Positions 54,218 to 63,930 of a stretch of 64,000 bases of DNA are shown in pieces (within the stretch, counting starts at the first letter, position 1; the number at the start of each line of letters is the position of its first letter). A program made the position numbers and the translations under genes. The stretch lies in NCBI GenBank assembly GCA_027619415.1, contig JAQCFO010000004.1, positions 31,835-95,834 of the forward strand. The letters run 5' to 3'. This DNA is from Bacteroidota bacterium (GTDB taxonomy: Bacteria; Bacteroidota; Bacteroidia; Flavobacteriales; Flavobacteriaceae). The notes below the pieces were generated by a model that was not told the DNA's origin, ran no database searches, and worked only from the letters and a program-made list of their open reading frames with translations.

Positions 54218-56632
54218 TTAAGATCTTAATCTAGCTTTAAATTCATTTTCAATCTTTTTTTGAACTTTATTCATTGTGGTTTGGATTTCTTTTTCTGTTA
54301 AAGTTTTTTTGTTATCCATTAAAGAAAAACTTAAAGTGTAAGACTTTTTCCCGACTGGTAATTTTTTATCTTCATACACATCAGAAAGATTCATGTCAAT
54401 TAAATTTTTACTTTTAGAATTGTTAAAAACTAAATTTTGAATATCATTATATTTTATTTCTTTATTAAATAAAAAATTCAACTCTCTATTTACTGATGGA
54501 AATTTTGAAATTGGTTTATATTTTTTAAACTCTTCTAAAAAGTTTTTTAAAATTAAATCCATATCTAAAGATGCGTAATATACTTGTTGATTTATTTCAA
54601 ATATGGATTTAGTTTTATTTGAAACAGCACCAATTATAGCGTATCTATCATTACCATTAAAAAGTTCTAAAGCTTTATCAAACCCATTAAATTCAATAAT
54701 CTTTTCGTTTACGCTGATTGATAGTCTATCAAATAAATTTAAAATAATGTTTTTTAAAGAATAAAAATCTGTAATAGTGCTGCTATTATTCCAATTTTTT
54801 TTAATCATCTCTACTGAAAATAAAATTCCTAATTTTCTAGATTCTTTATTGACTTCATCAAGTTGTTCGTAAATTTTTCCGAATTCATAAAAATTAGTAT
54901 TTCTGTTCTTTCTATTTAAGTTATATTTTAAAGTTTTAAGACAAGATTCTAATAAAGAAGTTCTTAATTCTGCAACATCAGAGCTTAATGAATTAATAAT
55001 TTTTACACTTTTTCTTTCTGAAATAGTTAAATTATTTTTTGTTAATGAGTTATTGATGATTTCATTAAATCCTAAAGAATTTAAATAATTTGAAATAATG
55101 TTTTCTGTTTTAAAGTGAAGATTTTTTTCTGTACTATTTAAAGAAATAGATAAGTTGCTTGATAAGGAAATTTCATTAAATCCGTATATTCTTAAAATTT
55201 CTTCAACAACATCACACTCTCTTGTTACATCATGTCTATAGTTAGGTACTATAATTCCTAATCCAGTTTCAGTAATGTTATTTATTTTGAAATCTAAAGA
55301 GATTAAAATAGATTTAATATCTTCTCTAGGTATTTCTTGACCTATTAATTTATTCGTTTTTTCAAAATTTAATAGAATAGAAGTTTCTTCTGGTTTATTT
55401 GGGAACTCGTCTATAATATCACTTGATATTTTACCATCACATATTTCACAAATTAGTATTGCAGCCCTTTTAAGTGAGTATTCTACGGAATCAATACATA
55501 TACCTCTTTCAAATCTAAATGAGGCGTCACTATTTATTCCGTGATACTTAGCTGTTTTTCTAATGTTTACTGGGTTAAAATAGGCGCTTTCTAAAAAAAT
55601 AGATTTTGTTTCATTTGATATGCTATAATCTTGACCTCCAAAAACTCCAGCTATACACATAGGAGTGTCTGAATCACAGATCATTAAATCAGAATCTTGA
55701 AGCTTTCTAGAAACACCGTCTAATGTTACAAAATCAGTGATATTTTTTAATTTTTTAATATTAATTTTTTTCGTTGAAATTTTATCTAAATCATATGCAT
55801 GTAATGGTTGTCCTATTTCGTGTAATACATAATTAGTAATATCAACTACATTGTTTAAAGGAGAGAGGCCTATAGATTTTAAACGATTCTTTAACCATTT
55901 AGGAGATTCTTTTATAGTGACATTTTCTATACAAACTCCTGAAAATCTAGGGCACATTTCAGTATCGTGAATATTAACATTAACTTTTTGAGTTCTTGAA
56001 TTTATGTGAAATGATGAAACAGAAGGTGTAATCAATTCATACACTGTTCCCCTATGCATCAACGCAGCTCTTAGATCTCTTGCAACCCCAAAATGACTCA
56101 TAGCATCTGATCTATTAGGAGTTAATCCTATATTAAATATTTTGTCAGTATAATTGTCATATATTTTAGAAACTTTTGTTCCTGCTTTATTTTTTTTATC
56201 TAAAACAATTATACCTTCATGAGAATTACCGATTCCTATCTCATCTTCAGAACAAATCATTCCTTGACTAATTTCACCTCTAATTTTACTTTTAATAATT
56301 TTAAACTTTTCGTTGTTTATCGGATATAAAGTAGTGCCGACAGTAGCAACTACAACTTTTTGATTTAATTGAATATTAGGTGCTCCACATACAATCTGTA
56401 GAGGTTCTTCAGTACCAATATCAACTTTTGTAAGTTTTAACCTATCAGCATTTGGATGTTTATCACAGTAAACAACTTCACCAACTACTAAGCCCTCAAG
56501 ATTTCCTTTATATTCTTGATAGTTTTCTATTCCTTCAACCTCTAAACCTATATCGGTTAGAATTTCTGATACTTCATCAATTTTTAAATCAATTTTTAAA
56601 AAATCTTTAAGCCAATTAAAAGATATATTCAT
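54218..56632 (-). CDS. pheT: Phenylalanyl-tRNA synthetase beta subunit
   Basis: 804 residues, full bacterial length. Domain order: tRNA-binding EMAP-like domain (about 40-150, LEGLVVGEVVYCDKHPNADRLKLTKVD), B3/4 editing domain (about 215-380, with ICIENVTIKESPKWLKNRL), B5 (about 400-470), catalytic-like core, and the C-terminal anticodon-binding ferredoxin-like domain (about 710-804, YKPISKFPSVNRELNFLF). Forms a heterotetramer with PheS, whose gene is not in the window. Confidence 0.97.
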   Translation of the reverse strand: MNISFNWLKDFLKIDLKIDEVSEILTDIGLEVEGIENYQEYKGNLEGLVVGEVVYCDKHPNADRLKLTKVDIGTEEPLQIVCGAPNIQLNQKVVVATVGTTLYPINNEKFKIIKSKIRGEISQGMICSEDEIGIGNSHEGIIVLDKKNKAGTKVSKIYDNYTDKIFNIGLTPNRSDAMSHFGVARDLRAALMHRGTVYELITPSVSSFHINSRTQKVNVNIHDTEMCPRFSGVCIENVTIKESPKWLKNRLKSIGLSPLNNVVDITNYVLHEIGQPLHAYDLDKISTKKINIKKLKNITDFVTLDGVSRKLQDSDLMICDSDTPMCIAGVFGGQDYSISNETKSIFLESAYFNPVNIRKTAKYHGINSDASFRFERGICIDSVEYSLKRAAILICEICDGKISSDIIDEFPNKPEETSILLNFEKTNKLIGQEIPREDIKSILISLDFKINNITETGLGIIVPNYRHDVTRECDVVEEILRIYGFNEISLSSNLSISLNSTEKNLHFKTENIISNYLNSLGFNEIINNSLTKNNLTISERKSVKIINSLSSDVAELRTSLLESCLKTLKYNLNRKNRNTNFYEFGKIYEQLDEVNKESRKLGILFSVEMIKKNWNNSSTITDFYSLKNIILNLFDRLSISVNEKIIEFNGFDKALELFNGNDRYAIIGAVSNKTKSIFEINQQVYYASLDMDLILKNFLEEFKKYKPISKFPSVNRELNFLFNKEIKYNDIQNLVFNNSKSKNLIDMNLSDVYEDKKLPVGKKSYTLSFSLMDNKKTLTEKEIQTTMNKVQKKIENEFKARLRS

Positions 56633-56686
56633 TTGCTTTTTTTATTAAATGTAAAGATACAATTAAGAAATTTTATTTATAAAATA

Positions 56687-58792
56687 TTAACTAATGTATT
56701 TCCAAAGTAAATTATTTTTATTTAAAGAGAAATACTCTTTCTTAATTTCTTTATTATCACTAAGTTTTAAACTTGGATCTATACTAATTAACTCTTTAGC
56801 ATCCTCTCTAGCTAACTCCAATATGTCTCTATCCTTTATTATGTCAGCAATTTTAAAATTCAACAGCCCACTTTGTTGAGTTCCTAATAGGTTTCCAGGA
56901 CCTCTTAATTCCATGTCAACTTCTGATATTCTGAAACCATCGTTTGTGCTAGTCATGGTTTTAATTCTTGTTTTAGCTTCATTACTAATTTTTTCTTTAC
57001 TCATTAAAATACAATAACTATTTTCAGATCCACGGCCAACTCTTCCTCTCAACTGATGTAGTTGAGATAAGCCAAATCTTTCAGAACTTTCAATAACCAT
57101 TACCGATGCATTTGGTATATTCACACCTACCTCAATTACTGTAGTAGAAACCATTATTTGAGTTTGCCCATTTTTGAATCTATCCATTTCAATAGTTTTA
57201 TCAGCTGGCTTCATTCTACCATGTAAGATACTTATTTGATAATTTTCAACAGGAAATTCTCTTATTATACTTTCGTAACCATCAATTAGATCTTTATAGT
57301 CCATAACCTTAGATTCTTCAATTAAAGGATAAACTACATATATTTGTCTGCCTTTTGAAATTTCATTTCTTATGAATTTAAACACCTCTAAACGATTTCT
57401 GTCTGTTCGATGAACTGTATTTACTTTTTTTCTTCCTGGAGGTAATTCATCTATAATTGAAATATCCAAATCACCATAAACACTCATAGCCAGAGTCCTG
57501 GGAATAGGTGTAGCTGTCATAACTAATATATGAGGAGGAGTTGTATTTTTTTTCCATAATTTTGATCTTTGAGCAACGCCAAAACGATGCTGTTCATCAA
57601 TAATTGCAAATCCTAAATTTTTAAAAACAACTTTATCTTCTAAAACTGCATGAGTTCCTATTAAAATATCAACTAAGCCATTTTTTAATTCCTCAAAAAG
57701 AGTAATTCTTTCTTTCTTTGAAGTTGAACCAGTTAAAAGTTTAACATTTAAATTGATTTTAGATAAAGAATCGCTGATACTTTTAAAATGTTGCTGAGCT
57801 AATATTTCAGTAGGAGCGATTAAGCATGTTTGAAAATTATTATCAATAGCAATTAATGAACACAAAATAGCTACGATTGTTTTTCCAGATCCTACATCAC
57901 CTTGTAGAAGTCTATTCATTTGAGCATTGGATGAAAAATCTTTTCTAATATCTTTTACAACTCTTTTTTGAGCATTAGTAAGTTTAAAGTCTAAATGATG
58001 ATTATAAAAAGTATTAAAATATTTACCAACATTAGAAAAAACAAAGCCTTTGAATCTATTTTTATTTGATAAGTTTTTAAACAAAAACTGTAACTGAATA
58101 AAAAAAAACTCCTCATATTTCAATCTGAATTGTGCCTTTGCTAAAAGTATTTGACTTTTAGGAAAATGTAGATTAAAAAATGCTTCAAACCTTGTGAGCA
58201 TTGTATATCTTTCATTTATTGTCTTACTTAAGTTTTCATTAAAATTATTTGAAGAATTTTGAAAAATATTTATAATAAACTCTCTAATTAATTTATTTGT
58301 TATTCCCCTAGAAACTAGAGTTTCTGTGGAGCTATAAATAGGCAAAAGATTATGTTTTGTACTTTTTTTATGCTTATTTAAAAGTTCTATTTCAGGATGC
58401 ACAATCGAACACATATTGTTAAACCAATTAATCTTTCCATAAACTACATAGTTTTCATTTAAGTTAATTGATTTTTCAATCCACTTCACTGCTCTAAACC
58501 AAATAATTTCTATTTTATTTTCACCGTCACTAAAAACTCCTATTAATCTTTTAGATTTAATATTATTAGAATATTTTAGATTAATAAATTTCCCTATAAT
58601 CTGAACTTCTGAATTTGTTTTTTCTAACTCACTTATTTTATGATATTTAGTTCTATCGATATATCTAAAAGGAAAATAATTCAATAGATCGTTATAAGTA
58701 AAAACTTTCAATTCTGACTTTAATAAACTAGCCCTATTAGGGCCAATTCCCTTTAAATAATCAATTGGTGTAAATAAATAATTTTCTTTCAC
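56687..58792 (-). CDS. recG: ATP-dependent DNA helicase RecG
   Basis: 701 residues, GTG start. N-terminal wedge/OB domain (first ~170) begins LFTPIDYLKGIGPNRASLL. Helicase motifs: I GDVGSGKTIVAILCSL, II FAIIDEQHRFGVAQR, III VMTATPIPRTLAMSVYGDLD, VI HQLRGRVGRGSENSYC, followed by the RecG-type TRAM hairpin. Rewinds and reverses stalled forks and acts on Holliday junctions. Upstream of pheT by 54 bp on the same strand. Confidence 0.97.
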   Translation of the reverse strand: MKENYLFTPIDYLKGIGPNRASLLKSELKVFTYNDLLNYFPFRYIDRTKYHKISELEKTNSEVQIIGKFINLKYSNNIKSKRLIGVFSDGENKIEIIWFRAVKWIEKSINLNENYVVYGKINWFNNMCSIVHPEIELLNKHKKSTKHNLLPIYSSTETLVSRGITNKLIREFIINIFQNSSNNFNENLSKTINERYTMLTRFEAFFNLHFPKSQILLAKAQFRLKYEEFFFIQLQFLFKNLSNKNRFKGFVFSNVGKYFNTFYNHHLDFKLTNAQKRVVKDIRKDFSSNAQMNRLLQGDVGSGKTIVAILCSLIAIDNNFQTCLIAPTEILAQQHFKSISDSLSKINLNVKLLTGSTSKKERITLFEELKNGLVDILIGTHAVLEDKVVFKNLGFAIIDEQHRFGVAQRSKLWKKNTTPPHILVMTATPIPRTLAMSVYGDLDISIIDELPPGRKKVNTVHRTDRNRLEVFKFIRNEISKGRQIYVVYPLIEESKVMDYKDLIDGYESIIREFPVENYQISILHGRMKPADKTIEMDRFKNGQTQIMVSTTVIEVGVNIPNASVMVIESSERFGLSQLHQLRGRVGRGSENSYCILMSKEKISNEAKTRIKTMTSTNDGFRISEVDMELRGPGNLLGTQQSGLLNFKIADIIKDRDILELAREDAKELISIDPSLKLSDNKEIKKEYFSLNKNNLLWKYIS

Positions 58793-58871
58793 AACACTAA
58801 TATAATTTATTAACTTTATAAGGTAAAAATTACATACAAAAATTCTATAACAAAATTAACTTCATTAATAA

Positions 58872-61139
58872 TTGAAAGATTATTTAAGTAAATTAAACGA
58901 ATCTCAAAAATTACCTACAATTCACAGGAATGGACCTATAATGGTTATTGCTGGGGCAGGATCTGGAAAAACTAGAGTGTTGACTTATAGAATAGCTTAT
59001 TTAATGGAAATGGGTGTGGATCCTTTTTCTATTCTTGCACTAACTTTCACAAATAAGGCAGCTAGGGAAATGAAATCGAGAATTTCATTAATTGTTGGTG
59101 AAGAAAAATCAAAGAATTTATGGATGGGTACATTTCATTCAATTTTTGCTAGAATTCTAAGATCAGAAGCGGAACTTTTGGGTTATTCATCAAATTTTAC
59201 CATTTACGACACTCAAGATTCTGAAAGACTGATAGCTACTATCATTAAGGAATTAAAATTAGATAAAGACCTTTATAATTATAGAAATATTAGAAATAGG
59301 ATTTCCTCTTTAAAAAATAATTTAGTTACAATTAAGGCTTATTTAAGTAATCAAGAATTAATACAACAAGACAATGAGGCTAGAAGACCTATGTTTGGAA
59401 AGGTATATCAAACTTATGTTAATAGGTGCTTTAAAGCTTCTGCTATGGATTTTGATGATCTAATGTTGAAAACAAATGAGTTGCTAAATAGATTTCCTGA
59501 AGTATTAGCTAAATATCAAGAAAGATTTAAATATATACATGTAGATGAGTATCAAGATACTAATCACTCTCAATATTTAATAATAAAAGCTCTAGCTGAC
59601 CGCTATGAAAATTTATGTGTAGTAGGAGATGATGCTCAAAGTATATATGGCTTTAGAGGCGCTAACATTGAGAATATTTTAAGCTTTCAAAAAGATTATT
59701 TAAACTCAACTGTTTATAGGTTGGAGCAAAATTATCGATCAACTCAAAATATTGTTAATGCAGCAAATTCAGTAATAAAAAATAATATAAATAAATTAGA
59801 CAAAAATGTCTGGACAGAAAATGAAGAAGGTGATAAGATTCAAATAAATGAATCAATAACTGATTCTGAAGAAGGCAGGTATGTTGCTTCTTCAATATTT
59901 GAAAATAAAAATAATTTAAGATTAGACAACGACTCCTTTGCAGTTCTATACAGAACAAACGCTCAATCTAGATCAATTGAGGATGCTTTAAGAAGAAAAA
60001 ATATTTCATATCAAATTTATGGTGGACTTTCATTTTATCAACGAAAAGAGATTAAAGATATTCTGGCATATTTAAGAGTCATAATCAATCCTAGTGACGA
60101 AGAGAGTATTAAGAGAATCCTTAATTATCCTACAAGAGGAATTGGACAAACAACAGTGGATAAACTTCTTATTTATTCAAATGAAAATAATATTAGTCTA
60201 TTCAAGACTCTTGAAATACTAGAAAGCATAGATATAAACATTAATAATGGAACAAAAACTAAGTTAATTGATTTTTTGAACTTAATAAAAAGTTTTCAAC
60301 TTAGAAATAATAGTTTAAATGCTTTAGAAATTATAGACGAAGTTCTGAAAAGAATTGGAGTCATTAACCTTTTAAAAGTTGAAGGAACTCCAGAATCAAT
60401 AAGTAGAATAGAAAATATAGAAGAATTATTAAATGCTGTAAAGGATTTTATTGAAGGTGAAGAGGATATTATAAATTCAGAAGGTACTTTAAGTGATTTT
60501 TTAGAAGATGTAGCGTTAATTTCTGAATTAGATAAAGATGTAAATGAGACACAAAAAAAAGTTTCATTAATGACAATTCACCTTGCTAAAGGTTTAGAGT
60601 TTTCACATGTATATATAGTTGGTTTAGAAGAAGATCTTTTTCCGTCAGCTTTAAGTTCGAGCACTAGGTCAGATTTAGAAGAAGAAAGAAGATTGTTTTA
60701 TGTAGCTTTAACTAGAGCTGAAAAGAAAATAACTCTTACATATGCCAAAACTAGATATAGATGGGGTAAATTAAATGACTGTGAACCAAGTAGATTTATT
60801 AAAGAAATAGAAAGTAAATATACTAATCCTAATTACTCAGAAACTAAGTCTTTATTTCAATCTAGTGGCGCCTCTAATTCACTTAGGTTTAAAAAACTAG
60901 AAAAAAAAACCAATTTAAAACCTTTAGGCACGACTAGACTTGTTAATCAGAAATCCATTGGAAACTCAAATTTTACAGACTTAACAATGGGTGACTTTAT
61001 TATTCATAATAGATTCGGTAAAGGAGTGGTTATGGAAACGGAAGGTTTAGGTTTTGATAAAAAGGCAGAAGTAAAATTTGATACAAGTGGAATTAAAAAA
61101 ATATTATTAAAATTTGCTAAATATGAAAAAGTAAATTAA
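58872..61139 (+). CDS. pcrA: UvrD/PcrA-type DNA helicase
   Basis: 755 residues, superfamily 1A. TTG start giving MKDYLSKLNESQKLP, the normal N-terminus. Motifs: Q LNESQKLPT; I VIAGAGSGKTRVL; Ia LTFTNKAAREMKSRI; II HVDEYQDTNHSQY; III VGDDAQSIYGFRGAN; IV RLEQNYRSTQNIV; V VSLMTIHLAKGLEFSHVYIVGLEE; VI RRLFYVALTRAEKK. The C-terminal ~50 residues (GDFIIHNRFGKGVVM...) are the Tudor-like RNA polymerase-binding domain of UvrD/PcrA. Works in nucleotide excision and mismatch repair. Overlaps the DEAD-box gene by 4 bp. Confidence 0.96.
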   Translation: MKDYLSKLNESQKLPTIHRNGPIMVIAGAGSGKTRVLTYRIAYLMEMGVDPFSILALTFTNKAAREMKSRISLIVGEEKSKNLWMGTFHSIFARILRSEAELLGYSSNFTIYDTQDSERLIATIIKELKLDKDLYNYRNIRNRISSLKNNLVTIKAYLSNQELIQQDNEARRPMFGKVYQTYVNRCFKASAMDFDDLMLKTNELLNRFPEVLAKYQERFKYIHVDEYQDTNHSQYLIIKALADRYENLCVVGDDAQSIYGFRGANIENILSFQKDYLNSTVYRLEQNYRSTQNIVNAANSVIKNNINKLDKNVWTENEEGDKIQINESITDSEEGRYVASSIFENKNNLRLDNDSFAVLYRTNAQSRSIEDALRRKNISYQIYGGLSFYQRKEIKDILAYLRVIINPSDEESIKRILNYPTRGIGQTTVDKLLIYSNENNISLFKTLEILESIDININNGTKTKLIDFLNLIKSFQLRNNSLNALEIIDEVLKRIGVINLLKVEGTPESISRIENIEELLNAVKDFIEGEEDIINSEGTLSDFLEDVALISELDKDVNETQKKVSLMTIHLAKGLEFSHVYIVGLEEDLFPSALSSSTRSDLEEERRLFYVALTRAEKKITLTYAKTRYRWGKLNDCEPSRFIKEIESKYTNPNYSETKSLFQSSGASNSLRFKKLEKKTNLKPLGTTRLVNQKSIGNSNFTDLTMGDFIIHNRFGKGVVMETEGLGFDKKAEVKFDTSGIKKILLKFAKYEKVN

Positions 61140-62902
61140 CCATTATACCTTCCATTGTTTTTGCTTCTTCTGTCAGATCTTCCTTTGAATTCCCTTTGCG
61201 AGCCACTTCTTTTGCTTTTGAAATTAGATTTACTTTTTTTATCTCTTTGAAACTTTCTTTCAACTTTTTCTTTAGAAATTTTAATTTCTAAACTAACTCC
61301 GTTAAAGTTTATTTTTGGACCTTTTTTTATAAGATCACTTTCAGCTTTAGCGTCAATTTCAAAAATACTATAAGACTCTCTAATGTCAATAGCTCCAATT
61401 TCAATTTCATTAGATTTTATTATTCTGTTTACTAATGAAATTAGTTCAATTGGAGTTACTCCATTTGTTCTACCAATATTAACTGATAAATTAGAAAAGT
61501 CAGTTCTGCTTCTAGACCTTTCTTTAAATGGTTTTCTGTCCTCACTTCTGTTTTCACTTTTTGTTTCACTTTTTGTTTCACTTTTAACGTCTTTAGAATT
61601 ATTATAATAGTCTAAAAATTTATTAAATTCCGCTGAAACAAAGTGTTTTATTAAATCTTCTCTTGAAAATGATTCTAATTTTAAGTAAATGTCTTCTAAA
61701 AAAGGTTCGATTTGTTTTTCATCTACTTTAACTTTTTGAATTTTTTCAATTAATTTTAAAAGTTGTTTTGAGCAAATTTCTTTCCCTGACGGAACTTCTT
61801 GTCTTATAAAGTTAATTTGAGATTTATTTTCAATTGATTTAAGTTTTCTTCCTTCTCTAGAATTTGAAATAGCTATTGAAATTCCGCTTTTTCCTGCTCT
61901 TCCTGTACGGCCACTTCTATGTGTGTATACTTCAGGGTCATCAGGAAGAGAATAATTAATTACATGTGTTAAGCTATCTACATCAAGGCCTCTTGCCGCG
62001 ACGTCAGTTGCTATTAATATTTGTAAAGATTTATCTCTAAACTTAGACATGACTTCATCTCTTTGACCTTGAGACAATTCACCATGAATGGCATCTGCAT
62101 TATAACCATCGTTCATAAACTTATTAGCAATATCTTGAGTTTCTCTTCTAGTTCTACAAAAAACAATCCCATAGATATCTGGATTAAAGTCAGCTATTCT
62201 TTTTAAGGTGTCATATTTATCTCTTGAGTTAACATTATAAACATGATGTTCAACATTTTTGGCTCCAGAATTTAATTTTTCTACAGTAATTTCTTCTGCA
62301 TCCTTCATGAATTTTTTAGAAATTGATCTTACTTCTCTAGACATAGTTGCAGAAAACAACATAGTTTGTCTATTTTCTGATGTAGTATTCAATATATAGT
62401 TTAAATCTTCCTTAAACCCCATACTTAGCATTTCATCTGCTTCATCTAAAACAACTTTATTTACAATATCTAATTTTAAAACTCTTCTTTTAATTAAGTC
62501 TTTTGTTCTTCCTGGTGTTCCTACTACAATTTGAACACCTCTTTTTATTGACTTTATTTGATTTTCAATACTTGTACCACCATATACCGCAATAATTTTG
62601 ACGTAATCTAAATGTTTTGCAAATTTTAATAAATCTTTAGAAATTTGGATGCATAATTCACGAGTAGGGCAGAGTATTATTGTTTGAACATGCTTTATTT
62701 TTGGATCCACTTGTTGTATACAAGGAAGGCCGAATGCAGCAGTTTTTCCAGTTCCAGTTTGAGCTAAAGCAATTAAATCTTTTTTTCCTTTAAGTAAGTA
62801 TGGAATTGCTTGCTCTTGAACTGCTGTAGGAGAAGTAAATCCCATTTCTTCAACAGCCATTAATAACCCTTTATTTATACCTAAATCTTTGAAATTGCCC
62901 AT
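61136..62902 (-). CDS. DEAD-box RNA helicase with DbpA-type RNA-binding domain
   Basis: 588 residues. Motifs: F...Q motif GFTSPTAVQEQAIPYLL, AQTGTGKTAAFGLP, PTRELCIQ, VLDEADEML, FSATMS, ATDVAARGLDVD, HRSGRTGRAGKSG. A DbpA/CsdA-like RNA-binding domain (about 470-550, VNIGRTNGVTPIELISLVNRI) and a basic RS/RK-rich tail (KSKSNFKSKRSGSQREFKG) follow. A short KSET-KSET-KSEN repeat precedes the RNA-binding domain and is encoded by a 12-bp tandem repeat. Likely a cold-shock and ribosome-assembly helicase like DeaD; this exact paralogue is not certain. Confidence 0.93.
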   Translation of the reverse strand: MGNFKDLGINKGLLMAVEEMGFTSPTAVQEQAIPYLLKGKKDLIALAQTGTGKTAAFGLPCIQQVDPKIKHVQTIILCPTRELCIQISKDLLKFAKHLDYVKIIAVYGGTSIENQIKSIKRGVQIVVGTPGRTKDLIKRRVLKLDIVNKVVLDEADEMLSMGFKEDLNYILNTTSENRQTMLFSATMSREVRSISKKFMKDAEEITVEKLNSGAKNVEHHVYNVNSRDKYDTLKRIADFNPDIYGIVFCRTRRETQDIANKFMNDGYNADAIHGELSQGQRDEVMSKFRDKSLQILIATDVAARGLDVDSLTHVINYSLPDDPEVYTHRSGRTGRAGKSGISIAISNSREGRKLKSIENKSQINFIRQEVPSGKEICSKQLLKLIEKIQKVKVDEKQIEPFLEDIYLKLESFSREDLIKHFVSAEFNKFLDYYNNSKDVKSETKSETKSENRSEDRKPFKERSRSRTDFSNLSVNIGRTNGVTPIELISLVNRIIKSNEIEIGAIDIRESYSIFEIDAKAESDLIKKGPKINFNGVSLEIKISKEKVERKFQRDKKSKSNFKSKRSGSQREFKGRSDRRSKNNGRYNG

Positions 62903-62984
62903 TTTTTTAATTAAGTGTGCAAATATCGTCTATTTAATTGGGTATTTAATAGCTTAAAAGAATTATTTAGTTTGAGATATATAT

Positions 62985-63012
62985 AAAAAAAACACACCTT
63001 AATAAGATGTGT
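62985..63012 (-). terminator. Intrinsic terminator downstream of the OmpA-family gene
   Basis: Minus strand ACACA-T-CTT-ATT-AAG-G-TGTGT followed by TTTTTTT: an 8-bp stem with one mismatch and a 3-nt loop. It lies 28 bp after the OmpA-like stop codon and before the DEAD-box gene, which therefore needs its own promoter. Confidence 0.75.
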
Positions 63013-63039
63013 CATTTTTAATAGAATTAAATGTGTGTT

Positions 63040-63897
63040 TTAATTTGCTCCACCTTTCATGCCTTGTTCAATTAAATTATAGAATTGATCAAGTTTAGGA
63101 AGAACAACAATTCTAGTCCTTCTATTTTTAGATCTATTTTCAGCTGTTTCATTATCTGCAACAGGAACATAAAAACTTCTACCAGCAGCAGTCATTCTTT
63201 CAGGCTGAACACCAAAATCATTTTGCAAAACTCTTACAACAGAAGTTGCACGTTTAACACTTAAGTCCCAGTTATCAATTAACACTTCATTTTGTATTGA
63301 TTGATCATCAGTATGACCTTCAACAAGGAATTCAATTTCTGGCTTGTCTAAAACTACTTTAGCAACTTTTCCAAGGACTTCTTTAGCACGCTCAGAAACA
63401 ACATAACTGCCGCTGTTAAATAATAATTTATCAGATATAGATATAAAAACCACACCTTTTTCAACATTCACTTCAATGTCTTTATCATTAAAGTCAATAA
63501 AATTCCCTTTCAAACTAGTAACTAAAGCTAGAGTTACAGAATCTCTTCTAGTAACAGCATCACGCATATTTGTTATTTTCAAATCTTTTTCTTTCATACT
63601 CTCTAGAGATTTTTCTAAATTTTCTGCACCTTTTTGAGATAGAGTAGTAAGATTACCCATGTTGTTAATTAGATCCTCGTTATTGTTTTTTAAAAAAGCA
63701 ACTTGTTCTTTAAGGGATTTTAAATCTGCTTCAGCACTAACTTTTTCTTCAAAACAGTTGTTTAGCTTTAAAGTAGCTGAGTTTAACAAGTCTTTACTTT
63801 GTTGATTAACAGCTTCTAATGCAATATATTTCTTTTGAGAAACACAAGATGGAAGCATAAAAGATACAGTAAGTATCAGTAAAAATATTTTGTTCAT
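63040..63897 (-). CDS. OmpA-family peptidoglycan-binding lipoprotein
   Basis: 285 residues. Lipoprotein signal LLILTVSFMLPSC (Cys18), then a long coiled-coil region (about 25-110, rich in heptads such as LLNSATLKLNNCFEEKVSAEADLKSLKEQVAFLKNNNEDLI). The OmpA C-terminal domain (about 150-275) has LFNSGSYVVSERAKEVL, EFLVEGHTDDQSI and NRSKNRRTRIVV with the diaminopimelate-binding Asp/Arg. It tethers the outer membrane to peptidoglycan. Common in Flavobacteria as a stand-alone gene. Confidence 0.93.
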   Translation of the reverse strand: MNKIFLLILTVSFMLPSCVSQKKYIALEAVNQQSKDLLNSATLKLNNCFEEKVSAEADLKSLKEQVAFLKNNNEDLINNMGNLTTLSQKGAENLEKSLESMKEKDLKITNMRDAVTRRDSVTLALVTSLKGNFIDFNDKDIEVNVEKGVVFISISDKLLFNSGSYVVSERAKEVLGKVAKVVLDKPEIEFLVEGHTDDQSIQNEVLIDNWDLSVKRATSVVRVLQNDFGVQPERMTAAGRSFYVPVADNETAENRSKNRRTRIVVLPKLDQFYNLIEQGMKGGAN

Positions 63898-63922
63898 GTT
63901 TAGGTTTTTTTTAATTTTAATT

Positions 63923-63930
63923 CAAATTTA
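63923..63930 (-). promoter_or_regulatory. Promoter -7 box of the OmpA-family gene
   Basis: Minus strand TAAATTTG (TAnnTTTG), 25 nt before the ATG. A -33 TTG was not found. Confidence 0.4.

Noticed and set aside
61551-61582. 12-bp tandem repeat in the DEAD-box gene (KSET repeats)
   Set aside because: Low-complexity linker in a disordered region, common in these helicases; not separately interesting.
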